A DNA stretch of 64,000 nucleotides from Paenibacillus sp. 37 (GCF_008386395.1 NZ_CP043761.1:5270001-5334000); one strand, 5' to 3'. Positions 46,347 through 56,273 are shown, counted from the first letter of the stretch. The notes: generated by a model not told the origin, from the letters alone. Made by a program: numbers and translations.

Positions 46347-46853
46347 ATGAGAAACTCAGAATCTGAGGAACTGATATATAATAACATGCCATCCGAAGAA
46401 GAACTTATTAGACTCTTACATACACATCATGAAGAAAACGACCCTCGAAGCAGTTTCTATATAAGAACTCATGTTATTCCAGAAATCGATTGGTTGAAGT
46501 CTTTGCTTAACGTTACACTTGCATTATTCACAGGGCTAATCATCTCTATCATATGTTTCTATCTCTTGAATCTACTCACCCCAGTATATGCTTTGCTAAG
46601 TGCCCAGGTTGTTTTCATAGCAAGTATGTTTTTCATAGTTCTACGACGTGTTAGAGCAATCCTGATATGGAGTATTAGAATTTATCAACGTTTTGCCCCC
46701 ATTGAAGTGAGGAACAAATGTCGTTTTGAACCAAGCTGTTCTATGTATATGATTCAAGCTATTGAGAAATACGGGGCGATTAAAGGTCTTTCCTTGGGCA
46801 TTCATCGTCTTCGCAAATGTAATATCAACGGTGGAGGATATGATTATCCATAA
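46347..46853 (+). CDS. YidD-like protein with N-terminal membrane extension
   Basis: 168 residues. The C-terminal 65 are a complete YidD domain: IYQRFAPIEVRNKCRFEPSC, then SMYMIQAIEKYGAIKG and HRLRKCN. YidD assists membrane protein insertion. Typical YidD is about 70-85 residues; here about 100 precede it, with an acidic start and two hydrophobic segments (LALFTGLIISIICFYLLNLL and one following). The ribosome binding site is weak, and translation may depend on the upstream gene 13 bp away. Confidence 0.82.
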   Translation: MRNSESEELIYNNMPSEEELIRLLHTHHEENDPRSSFYIRTHVIPEIDWLKSLLNVTLALFTGLIISIICFYLLNLLTPVYALLSAQVVFIASMFFIVLRRVRAILIWSIRIYQRFAPIEVRNKCRFEPSCSMYMIQAIEKYGAIKGLSLGIHRLRKCNINGGGYDYP

Positions 46854-46857
46854 AGCA

Positions 46858-46888
46858 AAAAGGTCCATAGACAATCTATGGGCCTTTT
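46858..46888 (+). terminator. Bidirectional terminator after the YidD-like gene
   Basis: A 13-bp stem with one G-U (AAAAGGTCCATAG / CTATGGGCCTTTT) between the convergent YidD and EVE genes. Confidence 0.8.
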
Positions 46889-46895
46889 CGTTTGG

Positions 46896-47372
46896 TTAAC
46901 ATTTCTGGCTTAAGCTAATATCCAGTAGTGACTGTGTCTCATCTTCCAACATGGAGGAAGCTATCATCATGAAGTCTTCAGCCCCGATCTCAAAATGACC
47001 TTTACGAAATGGAAACCCCCAATTGCGATTCCCGCGCGTAAAAGAGAGTTGGTCTAACAAGGTTGCGATCTTGATTTCTCGACATGGAAGATAACGAAGA
47101 TCTCGGCGAAAGGGTACAAAGGATTCCGACATCTGATATTGATATATCCTATCGTCAATAATTTGACCAATAGCCGTAAATGCCTGAAGCGGCTTGCCTG
47201 TTGAAATGTCAGTGCGTGGAGAATAGTATATCATCCAATCACCCGCAGACATCTGTCGCAACACCGCTGACTTACCATGGCACAACTGCACAAACCCTCC
47301 CTCTACGGATACATTCACATGAGAAGCAGATACAACACCAATCCAATATCTGCTGTCCTGATTTGGTTTCAT
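46896..47372 (-). CDS. EVE (PUA-like) domain protein
   Basis: 158 residues from the ATG at 47372, which overlaps the stop of the upstream DinB gene by four bases (ATGA). EVE fold: RYWIGVVSASHVNVSVEGGF, then QMSAGDWMIYYSPR and AFTAIGQIIDDRIYQ. The related PUA-like domains bind modified bases in RNA or DNA. The role here is unknown. Confidence 0.78.
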   Translation of the reverse strand: MKPNQDSRYWIGVVSASHVNVSVEGGFVQLCHGKSAVLRQMSAGDWMIYYSPRTDISTGKPLQAFTAIGQIIDDRIYQYQMSESFVPFRRDLRYLPCREIKIATLLDQLSFTRGNRNWGFPFRKGHFEIGAEDFMMIASSMLEDETQSLLDISLSQKC

Positions 47373-47935
47373 AGATACATCCCATCCCCTTCTCTCGTAT
47401 ACATCTCCAGATTCGATTTCAATCGATCCAATTGTAAAAAATGATGTCTGTAGTGCATTTCTATCAACAAAAACCACTCCTTAGCGTTGAGAGCGCCAAG
47501 CCTTGGATGACGTATTTTGTTGTTTACCGATGCTTGGTTTACAAGAGGTTCTGTACTCCTCATCCGCTCCACAACCATGTGAAGACCATCGATCAACGAC
47601 TCCTTGCTCTCGGGTGGTTGCGGGGTGTACTGCGGGGAAGCAGGAACCTTTACGGGAATAGGAGGGAATTGTCCTGATTCAATCACTTGCCTACCTAGTT
47701 CTGTTTTTTCCTCCCCCGAGTTTAATGTCGAATCCTTGCTGCTCAAACACTGCTCAACATTATGCAGATGCATGAAAAGCGCTGATTGAATCAAATGTAC
47801 ATACATCTGCCCAATGGACCATTCCTCTTCACTTTGTTTTTTAAGTAAACTACTCATATCCAATTTGTTCAGTTCTGCCAAATAGCGTTCTACTGCAGTT
47901 TCCAATGATTTCAATACTTCCGTTGTACTTCTCAT
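47369..47935 (-). CDS. DinB-like four-helix protein
   Basis: 188 residues. Metal-ligand-type His in MYVHLIQSALFMHLHN and in the C-terminal EMHYRHHFLQLDRLK, as in DinB/YfiT-type thiol or hydrolase families. Translationally coupled to the EVE protein. Function unproven. Confidence 0.78.
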   Translation of the reverse strand: MRSTTEVLKSLETAVERYLAELNKLDMSSLLKKQSEEEWSIGQMYVHLIQSALFMHLHNVEQCLSSKDSTLNSGEEKTELGRQVIESGQFPPIPVKVPASPQYTPQPPESKESLIDGLHMVVERMRSTEPLVNQASVNNKIRHPRLGALNAKEWFLLIEMHYRHHFLQLDRLKSNLEMYTREGDGMYL

Positions 47936-47986
47936 CCTTCAACCAACTCCAATTCCTCTTGATCTGTGATATATCCAAGTATAAAA

Positions 47987-48022
47987 AAACACTACTGACA
48001 GGTGTATGTCAGTAGTGTTTTA
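47987..48022 (-). terminator. Terminator overlapping the end of the YafY-type gene
   Basis: A perfect 14-bp stem AAAACACTACTGAC / GTCAGTAGTGTTTT with an 8-base loop. The stop codon of the regulator gene lies inside the stem. U-tract on the minus strand. Confidence 0.85.
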
Positions 48023-48956
48023 AGATGTTTTTGGCTACTTCCTTCATTCGAAAGCGTAAAGATTCCGGCTCCAAGACCTCGATATCTCCACCCCAGCCAA
48101 GTAAATAATGCAAGATTTCCTCCGGATAGCGGACACGAAAATGAAAAATCACACCTTCCTCTTGTTCTTCAAATGCATCCATATAAAAATGTAGGGCTTC
48201 CATAATTTTGTCAGCAATCTCAGGTTTAGCCCGAATGAATACTTGTTCGTTACGGTCGTCAGGAGGTCGATAACTGTTTAGATCAAAATCTGGCGGCAAA
48301 TGGAAGTGTTCCTCCAGCTCTGAAAGTTCAGTCATACGTGACAAACGAAAATGACGAATGTCTTGCCTTAGATCACAACGTGCGATCAATACCCAATTCT
48401 CCTGGACAAGCGAAAGTCCATAGGGGGAAACCTCACGCATGTTATACCGATTGCCATCCGCTCCCGGCATTTTCTTCAGGTACATAAAGCTGATCTTACG
48501 TTGCTCCAAAATGGCATTACGAATCTGGTTAAGGTATGTCTTCACCCTCGCTCGGGTTAAGGGTTCAAGCGTATGAAGCGTTCGCATCGTTTCCCGGACA
48601 CGTGTGGACTCGTTACGAACGGATTCAGGTAAAATGGCTTCAATTTTCCGTTGAGCCGACTTAGCCTGCATCGCGTATTCCGTATCCAATCTCTGTTCAA
48701 TAAAATCAGCTCCCATAAGCAGGGATACCGCTTCTTCTGCGCTGAAGCTTACTGGGGGCAGAAAATATCCTTCCATCAAGGAATACCCATGACCCGGGGC
48801 TCCCATGATCGGAACGCCAGCTTCACTTAATGCCTGGATATCTCGATATATCGTACGTACACTTGTCTCGAATTGAGCAGCTAAATCTTCTGCTCTTAAC
48901 ATCTTTCTTCGCTGCAATTCAAGCGTAATCGCAAGCTGCCGCTCCGTTTTGTTCAT
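48009..48956 (-). CDS. YafY-type HTH-WYL transcriptional regulator
   Basis: 315 residues from the ATG at 48956. N-terminal HTH (TERQLAITLELQRRKMLRAE, then FETSVRTIYRDIQALSEAG), middle WYL domain (KISFMYLKKMPGADGNRYN, then PYGLSLVQENWVLIARCDLR) and the WCX C-terminal part ending HYLLGWGGDIEVLEPESLR. WYL domains sense nucleic-acid-like ligands. It is divergent from nothing close and stands alone. Confidence 0.88.
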   Translation of the reverse strand: MNKTERQLAITLELQRRKMLRAEDLAAQFETSVRTIYRDIQALSEAGVPIMGAPGHGYSLMEGYFLPPVSFSAEEAVSLLMGADFIEQRLDTEYAMQAKSAQRKIEAILPESVRNESTRVRETMRTLHTLEPLTRARVKTYLNQIRNAILEQRKISFMYLKKMPGADGNRYNMREVSPYGLSLVQENWVLIARCDLRQDIRHFRLSRMTELSELEEHFHLPPDFDLNSYRPPDDRNEQVFIRAKPEIADKIMEALHFYMDAFEEQEEGVIFHFRVRYPEEILHYLLGWGGDIEVLEPESLRFRMKEVAKNILKHY

Positions 48957-49084
48957 GTTCCAAGCCCCCACCGTTTCATCATCCAGACTTAACTCATTCT
49001 ATCACAGTAACTTGCCCTTTCGTTTCGTGAATTACAGCAATGGAATGCCTTACATGCCACCAAGATGAGACAGTCTTTATCCGA

Positions 49085-49123
49085 AAAAAACTGACACCCC
49101 AAAAGGATATCAGTTTTTTCTTC
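49085..49123 (-). terminator. Terminator after the SLH protein gene
   Basis: Stem AACTGATATCC / GGTGTCAGTT (one bulge, one G-U) with T-tracts on both sides, located 80 bp after the SLH gene on the minus strand. Confidence 0.65.
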
Positions 49124-49199
49124 TACTTTTTAGCTACTTTTCGTCTATTTCCATCTATTCCTATCTAATTTACACACAGTTAAATCTCTTCTACACTTC

Positions 49200-52100
49200 T
49201 TACACGTACATGGCGAGCAACAAGTTATAGATCATCGTTGCTGCTTCCGCACGTGTCGTTTCACTTCCTGCACGAACCGTATGGTCCGTATATCCGCTCA
49301 CAATTTTGGCCTGTACCGCTGCATTCAGCGCTTCCTGTGCCCAAGAAGGCGTCTGCGATGCATCAGTGAAATTTGGTTTAACGGATGTATCGCCTGACAT
49401 GCCGGCTTGTGCATCTGAACTTATTTTCAGCGCATTCGCCATCATGACTGCCATCTCGGCACGGGTAATCGTCCGATCGGGCTTAAATGTGTTATCGCCG
49501 TAGCCTTTCACGATTCCGGCTTGCACAGCTGCGGCAATGTCGCCTTTCGCCCAGTCTGGCAGATTACCTTGATCCGCAAACGTTGTATCCGACTCCACGG
49601 ACTTCAATGCCAGCGCCTTACTGAGCAACGTAACAAACTCTGCCCGGGTAATCTTCTTCGAAGGTTGGAATGTTCCATCTGTGTAACCTTGAATCACGTT
49701 CATGCCCAGCAAACGATCTGCGTAGTCGGAAGCCCAGTGTCCATTCAGGTCAGACAGATTCATTGGTACATAGCTTGACACAACGAATGTACCCAGATGA
49801 TTCACATCGGCCGTTATGCTTCCTGCTGCATTCGTCCTGCCACCGATAAACACCCAGCTCTGACGAGCTTCATTATAATAGTAGATTGCAGGTTGAGTGC
49901 CATTCGGCAGATCTGCCGAATCCACTTTCAAGCTCAATGCCGCCTGATCATTCAACGTTCTTCCGCCACTGCGACTAATCTGTACAGCTTGTCCAAGTAC
50001 ATTCAGGGAAGCTGTATTCTGCAACTTGTCCTTGGCAACCACAGACACGTGCAACGTATCCTTGGAACCAATGGCTCCCGCTGGAGCGTTGAATTGTACG
50101 ATGTCTTTCAATCCCGTTTGCACCGGCCGATTCGCTTCCACCTCTACCTTCACTTCCGTGGATGAATCTGACCCCGTATCCGGGTTGGTTGGTGGGGTTG
50201 GAACGGTAGGCGTTGTTGGCACACTTGGTGTACTTCCTCCAGAATTCCCACCGGAGTTGCCTCCATTACCTCCACCTGAACCTCCGCCACTGTTGCCTGA
50301 GCGGGCTTGTACTGTCACGATACGGATAACTTCCTGTGCTGCATTACCAGCGATATCCTTCACGTTATACCGAAGGGTGTAGTTTCCTTCTGCTTGTGTG
50401 TTCACCATGCCATCCACCTGCACGGAACCACGGATGCCGACATTATCAGAAGCCTGTGCTCCAGGCTCGTTATACATATCTCCCACGTTCAGCGTCATCT
50501 GGCTGCTACCTTGCAGGGTGATGACAGGAATCTCACGGTCCATTTTAATGACCAGAGGTAAAGTATACGTTTGTTCCAGATCATCTGTTGCTCGGAATAA
50601 AAGGTTGTGCTCTCCCGGCTCCGTTACCTCCAATGGCGTATTCTCTGTATATGGTTCATACGTCTGCCCCCCATCACGAGACAACTCGATGATCGCAGAA
50701 GTAGCAGGCGCGTATACTGCGCTGGTTACACTGACCGTTACGGACTGGTTCGTCCATGTATCCGTGTGATACGGCTGGCCGTCAGCGGTAGTCATGTTAC
50801 TTTTCAACACCAGCGCCTGATTATTCGTGCCTTCCACAATGACAGTGAACGTTTTGGGTTGAGATTCCGTGCCACGCTGCACGGTTGCCGTCAGTTCCAA
50901 TCGCTCATTATTGTCAGGTTGGGCTAGTAGCTTGCCCTCGTTATTCATTAGTTCCGGGTTGGAGCTGGACCAGCTAATGGTTGCACCGTGCTTCCCTTCA
51001 ACAGGAAGGGTAAGATCGGAATGGACCGCGTTCAGATCGCCGAGATCGATTGCTTGGATTGTATCGTTTACCGCCTGTGCGTCACTGTAAGGTGTAGCAC
51101 TCATGAAGATTGGGTTGGAGTAGAACCACAGGTCGCGATAATTGCTATCGTTAATTTGATCAAAACGAGTCGTTGCATCCGCTGTCGTATTTTTCGGATC
51201 AAGCTGCGGTTCACCATTGACAGTCTCACCTGTCACGTTCATGCCCAGATTCGTACCGCGCAGGCGGAAATACTTGTCCTGGTCTGTAGCTTTGATGTTG
51301 TACGTGATGAGATTATAGCCCTCGGCATCTGTCGTCCAATCGTTGGATGTGAAGGTAGCCAGTACTTTGGTAGAGTCGTTGGTGTCCTTGGTATATGCGG
51401 CTGTACCCTTCTGGGCCTTGTCTGTCACATCCCCAGCGATGAGATCGACGTGATCTACCACGGGTACTTGTCCAGCGGACGTACCGCTGTTGATTGGTTT
51501 TTCATAGTTATTTCTCGTGGTTGGACTCTTAAAACGAATCTTCAACTCTACTTCATCGCCTTGGGTCACATTAAGGTCTCCACCCATCTCAACCTGAGCA
51601 CCCGCTCCGGAAGCCGTGAAATCCAGTGCATTAATCAGGTCACCAAATACGGAAAATGATTTCCCCGAACGCAGTCCATCCAGTACTGCCTGCATGCCTG
51701 TGCCCTCAACCCAAGAATACGTCTTGGCATATTCGCCCGGAAAATAACCACTGGAATTCGTGCCAATCGTCTTGAAATGGTAATCCGAATTGCCATAGTT
51801 CCAGAAGTGACGTCCTTCTCCAAGCAATGCATCCCATAGTCCGCCAACCTTGGCGACCATATAGTCTACACCGCCGTATGTACGGTATTTGTATCCATCA
51901 TCAGCGGTCGGATTAGCTACATTGTAACTTGTGTTGTACCCTCCACGATCCGGTTCCATCTGGTTACCCAGCATGCCTTCGATACCAAATACCAGTTGTG
52001 GAGCCAGATCGTTAAACTCACGGAAGTCCGCGATGGTATATTTGTTTTTGCCGCGTGAAGGATGGTTGATCATCGCATAACTTGTCATTGGATAGTTGGT

Positions 52101-52745
52101 CGCGAGCCAATTGATGGCGGTTAACGCATCCTGATGAGTCGTGTAAGCACGCCCTCCGTTCTGATCCCATTTTGTTACGTCCGCCGCATTAAACAGGTTC
52201 GCTGCGCGATTCGTGAAACGGTATTCGAATTCCTTGGCAGCGTTTAGCGCTTCGGTTGAGTTTGGCTCATCCGTAAGAATCCCCACCCCAACGTGTTCAT
52301 GTGTCGGCATGTCCCATTCGAAACCGGAGAAGATCGTTTTACCTGCGTATTTGCCTGCATCCTGAAGTGCCTTGATCTGTGGTACCTGATATTCATTCAT
52401 TCCCTGAGACATCGGTATTGGTCCACCCGAAATATCGTTCCCGTTGTGATCTCGCTTGGATAACCGCAGGTGATCCGTAAGGGCGATCCAGTCCAACCCA
52501 TATTTCGTTAAACCCGCATCAAGCACGTTCTCCAGTGAAACCTGTGCATCATCGGACTCAAACGTATGTACATGCAAATCTCCCGTTTGCCAAGAACCTG
52601 TTGCCGAGCTGTTGATCGATGTGTTGTCTCCCGCATCTGCATACGTTATCGCAGCAGGGAAAGCCCCCATGACCATCCCTGTAGCCAAGGGTATAAGTGT
52701 AAGCATAGCGAGCACTTTCTTGCCTTTATTATTGAACAAAATCAT
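49200..52745 (-). CDS. Cell-surface PHP-domain protein with Ig-like and SLH domains
   Basis: 1,181 residues. A signal peptide is at 1-37 (hydrophobic LAMLTLIPLATGMVMGAF). Then a PHP-type metallohydrolase domain to about 420: GDLHVHTFESDD, DWIALTDHLR, MINHPSRGK and YGNSDYHFKTIG, the His/Asp set of the family. After linker strands come two Ig-like domains (ATISWSSSNPELMNNEGKL; ITLQGSSQMTLNVGDMYNEP), a Ser/Gly/Pro/Thr-rich stretch near 815-850 and three SLH domains at the C-terminus that bind cell-wall polysaccharide. It is likely an anchored phosphoesterase. The ribosome binding site is close to the ATG; a TTG two codons later is possible. Confidence 0.88.
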   Translation of the reverse strand: MILFNNKGKKVLAMLTLIPLATGMVMGAFPAAITYADAGDNTSINSSATGSWQTGDLHVHTFESDDAQVSLENVLDAGLTKYGLDWIALTDHLRLSKRDHNGNDISGGPIPMSQGMNEYQVPQIKALQDAGKYAGKTIFSGFEWDMPTHEHVGVGILTDEPNSTEALNAAKEFEYRFTNRAANLFNAADVTKWDQNGGRAYTTHQDALTAINWLATNYPMTSYAMINHPSRGKNKYTIADFREFNDLAPQLVFGIEGMLGNQMEPDRGGYNTSYNVANPTADDGYKYRTYGGVDYMVAKVGGLWDALLGEGRHFWNYGNSDYHFKTIGTNSSGYFPGEYAKTYSWVEGTGMQAVLDGLRSGKSFSVFGDLINALDFTASGAGAQVEMGGDLNVTQGDEVELKIRFKSPTTRNNYEKPINSGTSAGQVPVVDHVDLIAGDVTDKAQKGTAAYTKDTNDSTKVLATFTSNDWTTDAEGYNLITYNIKATDQDKYFRLRGTNLGMNVTGETVNGEPQLDPKNTTADATTRFDQINDSNYRDLWFYSNPIFMSATPYSDAQAVNDTIQAIDLGDLNAVHSDLTLPVEGKHGATISWSSSNPELMNNEGKLLAQPDNNERLELTATVQRGTESQPKTFTVIVEGTNNQALVLKSNMTTADGQPYHTDTWTNQSVTVSVTSAVYAPATSAIIELSRDGGQTYEPYTENTPLEVTEPGEHNLLFRATDDLEQTYTLPLVIKMDREIPVITLQGSSQMTLNVGDMYNEPGAQASDNVGIRGSVQVDGMVNTQAEGNYTLRYNVKDIAGNAAQEVIRIVTVQARSGNSGGGSGGGNGGNSGGNSGGSTPSVPTTPTVPTPPTNPDTGSDSSTEVKVEVEANRPVQTGLKDIVQFNAPAGAIGSKDTLHVSVVAKDKLQNTASLNVLGQAVQISRSGGRTLNDQAALSLKVDSADLPNGTQPAIYYYNEARQSWVFIGGRTNAAGSITADVNHLGTFVVSSYVPMNLSDLNGHWASDYADRLLGMNVIQGYTDGTFQPSKKITRAEFVTLLSKALALKSVESDTTFADQGNLPDWAKGDIAAAVQAGIVKGYGDNTFKPDRTITRAEMAVMMANALKISSDAQAGMSGDTSVKPNFTDASQTPSWAQEALNAAVQAKIVSGYTDHTVRAGSETTRAEAATMIYNLLLAMYV

Positions 52746-53347
52746 CCCACCACCCGTTCTGAGTTGTTGTGTCGGGAGTAAATATAAGAGACTTTTGGGA
52801 CAGGGTCAACGGCCTGGAGTCATATATTTAAAATTTTACATATATCTGCATTCTTTCATATTCCGTTAAAGGTTACTCAAGCTTTTTCTAACAGAGTCAT
52901 ACTCTGCGCTGCTCCATATAGGGGGAGTGAATCTGGGGAGAACGCGGCAATTAGAGGATGATACAACAATTCATAGATTGTTCACGATTCAGGAAAGTTC
53001 CACCACTGCTGTGCATCATTAGGAGGAGAACTGGCGTAGGAGGAATGTTGAAATAGAGAACATAGTGGATTTTGTAAAAAAATCAGGGTTACGCATACAC
53101 TGAGTATAGAAAAAAGCACCCACGAATCACAGGTATGATATGCCCAGAAGCCGCAGGTACTTTGGGTTAAGCGGGATTTTGTTTTGGCCCTTACATCTTT
53201 GCTTTTGTGAACTGGGGACGAGTTGTTTGTGAAATCCGACCGATCTCCACTTTATATTCAAACTGGAAAAATACGATACATAAACCGATAATGTTGAAGA
53301 TGGCTAACAACGCAAAGATCATTATTCATTGAAGGGGTTGCACACTT
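52746..53347. other. Intergenic stretch, no gene recognised
   Basis: About 600 bp between the divergent SLH and MORN genes. It should hold both promoters. I see no open frame with a plausible start, no clear hairpin and no known RNA. Confidence 0.4.
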
Positions 53348-54304
53348 TTGAAAAGATTCTATCTAGGTTTTGGATTAACGATCATCGTTATCATTGTACT
53401 ATTATCTAGCCCTACTCCAGCAGAAGCAGCATCGAAGAAAGTAAACTTAAAATTGTCCGATGGAGGGACGTACTATGGTGAAGTTTTAAATGGGAAACCT
53501 CATGGTAAAGGAACCGCGAGATGGGGAGAAACCGAAGTTTACTCTGGAGATTGGGTGAGTGGTAAGCGGCAAGGAAAAGGCAAATATACATATACATTAG
53601 TTAAAGGTGGAGGTGTCCCCTTTGAGGATTACAATGAATCTAATATGGGCCATGGAACAGGCGAATTCACTACAAAAACCTACACCGGATCATGGATTAA
53701 TGATACATATCATGGTAAAGGAAAAGAAATTACACAATGGTTAGAAGTACAGTATCTTACTTCTGATGGTAAGGTTTACCCTATACATGACCGTTACAAC
53801 AACACCATTAACGATGGAACATTCAATCAGGGCAAGATGTCTCAGGGATATTATGCAATCCACTCTTCAGATACTGTTTCACTAGGGTATACCGATCATA
53901 CGACTACGATTGTTCTCAAAAATGATTATTTCAACGAAAAGTTAACCGGGGACCCGTACTTTTTTGACACGATTATCAATTATAAAAAGAAACACGGTTC
54001 TTCAGAAAAATATATTGGGATTAAACCATCCGAATTCTCCAAAGGTACATTAACTAATGGCAAATTCACGGGGGTTACGCATCTAATCGATTATAGTAAT
54101 TCAGTCAGTTATGCTAAACAAGTCATAATGAACGATAACGTATTAAAGGAGAATCACATTACATCTGCCGTCTTTGATAAAGATCGCAAGCAAACCATTA
54201 ATGAATTCCTGCAAGCTATTAAACCCTTTTCAGTCAAAATCAATACCATCTCTGACGAGATTATGTCATTAAAAGACATTAACTATGAGGGAATGATCCC
54301 CTAG
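53348..54304 (+). CDS. Secreted MORN-repeat protein
   Basis: 318 residues from a TTG with AGGGG upstream. Signal peptide 1-27 (LTIIVIIVLLSSPTPAEAA, a good cleavage site after AEA). Two clear MORN repeats follow (YYGEVLNGKPHGKGTARWG, YSGDWVSGKRQGKGKYTY) and a third weaker one around GSWINDTYHGKGKE. The rest is unassigned. MORN repeats bind lipids or partners. The next gene starts 17 bp later. Confidence 0.8.
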   Translation: MKRFYLGFGLTIIVIIVLLSSPTPAEAASKKVNLKLSDGGTYYGEVLNGKPHGKGTARWGETEVYSGDWVSGKRQGKGKYTYTLVKGGGVPFEDYNESNMGHGTGEFTTKTYTGSWINDTYHGKGKEITQWLEVQYLTSDGKVYPIHDRYNNTINDGTFNQGKMSQGYYAIHSSDTVSLGYTDHTTTIVLKNDYFNEKLTGDPYFFDTIINYKKKHGSSEKYIGIKPSEFSKGTLTNGKFTGVTHLIDYSNSVSYAKQVIMNDNVLKENHITSAVFDKDRKQTINEFLQAIKPFSVKINTISDEIMSLKDINYEGMIP

Positions 54305-54321
54305 GTAGCGGAGGTCACAAA

Positions 54322-54666
54322 ATGAGAAAAAAGCGATGGATTGTGAGCATAGTCATTTTGATTATCATCCTTTTCATGAGCGAATTGATGATGTTGTCCT
54401 CAGGAAAGGTTGGAGTTCTCAACATAACGCGGAAAGTTATTTCAGGTGCACCTCATGTTATCGTTCAAGGGCAGACACTGTCTTACCAAGGTAAGGTTCA
54501 TTGGGAGGAAATGCAAAGTAGTATCGAAGAATATTCCGTAAGCGATGAAGGAACGGTCTTGTATAAAGCACTAGGCACCCCTGTCCCCCCACCTTGGATA
54601 TATGTGAGAAAAGGAAACAATCAGGGATACCGTTATAAGGTCCCTAAGCTTCCGTGGAAACTATAA
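54322..54666 (+). CDS. Small membrane-anchored hypothetical protein
   Basis: 114 residues with an N-terminal membrane anchor (IVSIVILIIILFMSELMML) and an outside domain of about 80 residues that I do not recognise. Co-transcribed with the MORN protein. Confidence 0.6.
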   Translation: MRKKRWIVSIVILIIILFMSELMMLSSGKVGVLNITRKVISGAPHVIVQGQTLSYQGKVHWEEMQSSIEEYSVSDEGTVLYKALGTPVPPPWIYVRKGNNQGYRYKVPKLPWKL

Positions 54667-54804
54667 AATGATTTAAATTTGATTTACAATCACGAGCGGA
54701 CATCACCAGATGTCCGCTTTTGCTATGAATTTGTAGTCTACCTCGCTCAATGGTGACATGTCCTATGGTTCGGGTATCAAATACAATCCACACTAATGTT
54801 CCTC

Positions 54805-55080
54805 TCACTTTTCTTCCAATCCATTAAACTGCCTGAGCATGGCGGTGAAATGCTCCAGTTCCTTATCATCCCATCTCGATATACGGTCATAAAAAGCTGA
54901 CTCCTTCTCCTTGAGCGCATCGACCGTCGATTGTTGACCAAGTTCCGTAAGAGACAGTAACACCCCGCGCCGATCCTTGGGGTCTTGCTCTTTGCTAACA
55001 TATCCCGACTTTTCAAGTTGTTTGATTAATCGGCTGACCGAACTGCGGTCCATTGCATTTGGTTTTGACTGAATTTTCAC
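54805..55080 (-). pseudogene. Truncated MarR family regulator
   Basis: 91 residues beginning just before the recognition helix (AMDRSSVSRLIKQLEKSGYV) and including the wing (KDRRGVLLSLTELGQQ). The first 55-60 residues of a MarR protein are missing; the upstream sequence instead belongs to an SDR gene fragment on the other strand. It is a deletion scar. Confidence 0.7.
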
Positions 55081-55092
55081 TCATTATTGTTA

Positions 55093-55203
55093 ACTCAAAC
55101 CAAACTGCTCAATATTATGTTTACTGGTGAACTAGCCAGACTATGGCGTGGAACCGGAATTCGCGTAAATGCCCTAAATCCTGGCGGAGATGAGGTCATG
55201 TAA
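55093..55203 (+). pseudogene. Fragment of a short-chain dehydrogenase gene
   Basis: Reads TQTKLLNIMFTGELARLWRG then TGIRVNALNPGG and stops. This is the stretch after the catalytic Tyr of SDR enzymes (Lys, then the RVNALNPG strand). Both ends are missing. It abuts the truncated MarR gene, so one deletion may have joined them. Confidence 0.65.
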
Positions 55204-55275
55204 AACAGACTGTGGATCATTACGAAACAACTGATGAAAGATCACGGCGTGCTGGATTAATTGAACAAGAACAGA

Positions 55276-55323
55276 GGTGTTCCATAAGCCATAAACACAG
55301 CTAGGAACACCCCCTCCTTTTTT
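55276..55323 (+). terminator. Probable terminator before the isomerase gene end
   Basis: Stem GGTGTTCC / GGAACACC with a 20-base loop, followed after a few bases by CCTTTTTTC on the plus strand. It may be a relic of the deleted SDR region, or end minus-strand transcription weakly. Confidence 0.4.
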
Positions 55324-55330
55324 CAGCAAC

Positions 55331-56158
55331 TTAGATTGCCGCAAATACCTTGTCAAAACCTGCTTTCGACTTAGCCAACATTTCATTTAAACTTAGGGTC
55401 GGCGCTGGGGCCAGTACTTCCTGAGCCACCACGCCATTGTAGCCAATCGCCTGCAGGTTTCTCAGAAATCCGCCCAGATCAATGACCCCTTCGCCGGGGT
55501 ACAAACGCTCATAATCCAGTAATTCCTCTATCGGCAAATCATAGGCATCGTTGATATGCACATGAACAACCTGTTCTTTCTTCAGCTTCAACAGATCTTC
55601 CATCGGTAAACCATTTGTATGCCAGTGATAGGAATCTACCAGTAAACCTACGTTAGGCGCATGGATCGTCTCGATCCAGTCCAGCGTATCTTCCACACGC
55701 CAGATAAACGGATTCTTCCATTGCGTCCGCAAGTGATGGCATCCCACAAACTCCAGACCCAACTTAATCCCGTAAGCGTCCAAGATATCTGCGCAGAGTC
55801 TCAAGCGTTTCGTAGCCCCCGCCATAAATTGCGCTGCCGGTTGATCCGTTGAGGGTAAAATATACGTGCAACAGCTGTAACAGTCCAGCGAAGCAGAGGC
55901 TTCTGCCATAGCGACCAACGATTGCAACCCCTCACGGAATTGCTCATCTGTTGTCCGCCACTCCACCGTTAGACCCGATGAACCGATGATCACCTGATTG
56001 CTTTCCAGCAGATGTTGCGCCTGTTCCTTGCCATACGTTTCAATCAATGAGAGCGGATTCAAATCTACAGATCCGAATCCGTGCTTGGCCGCATCCGTGA
56101 TATATTGTTCATCAGACTCAATATTGCCCAGTCCCGCATTCGTTAACCCTCTAATCAT
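55331..56158 (-). CDS. Sugar phosphate isomerase/epimerase family protein
   Basis: 275-residue TIM barrel of the xylose-isomerase-like (AP endonuclease 2) group. Metal-ligand candidates: LEFVGCHH, LLVDSYHWHTNG, VHVHINDA and VVAQEV with the final Glu. AGGAGG lies eight bases before the ATG. The family includes inosose isomerases and ketose epimerases; the substrate is not resolved. Confidence 0.85.
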   Translation of the reverse strand: MIRGLTNAGLGNIESDEQYITDAAKHGFGSVDLNPLSLIETYGKEQAQHLLESNQVIIGSSGLTVEWRTTDEQFREGLQSLVAMAEASASLDCYSCCTYILPSTDQPAAQFMAGATKRLRLCADILDAYGIKLGLEFVGCHHLRTQWKNPFIWRVEDTLDWIETIHAPNVGLLVDSYHWHTNGLPMEDLLKLKKEQVVHVHINDAYDLPIEELLDYERLYPGEGVIDLGGFLRNLQAIGYNGVVAQEVLAPAPTLSLNEMLAKSKAGFDKVFAAI

Positions 56159-56273
56159 CCTAATCTCCTCCTGTGACTCGTCTGGAATTGCAGCTTGTTT
56201 ATCATTTTATAATAGCAGTACTCTCCGAAAAAGAAACCATCAAAAAGAGCGGCAACACGTTATATTAACGTCA

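Noticed and set aside
50988..51659. 223-codon plus-strand frame within the SLH gene
   Set aside because: Shadow of the large surface protein gene; no ribosome binding site or domain.
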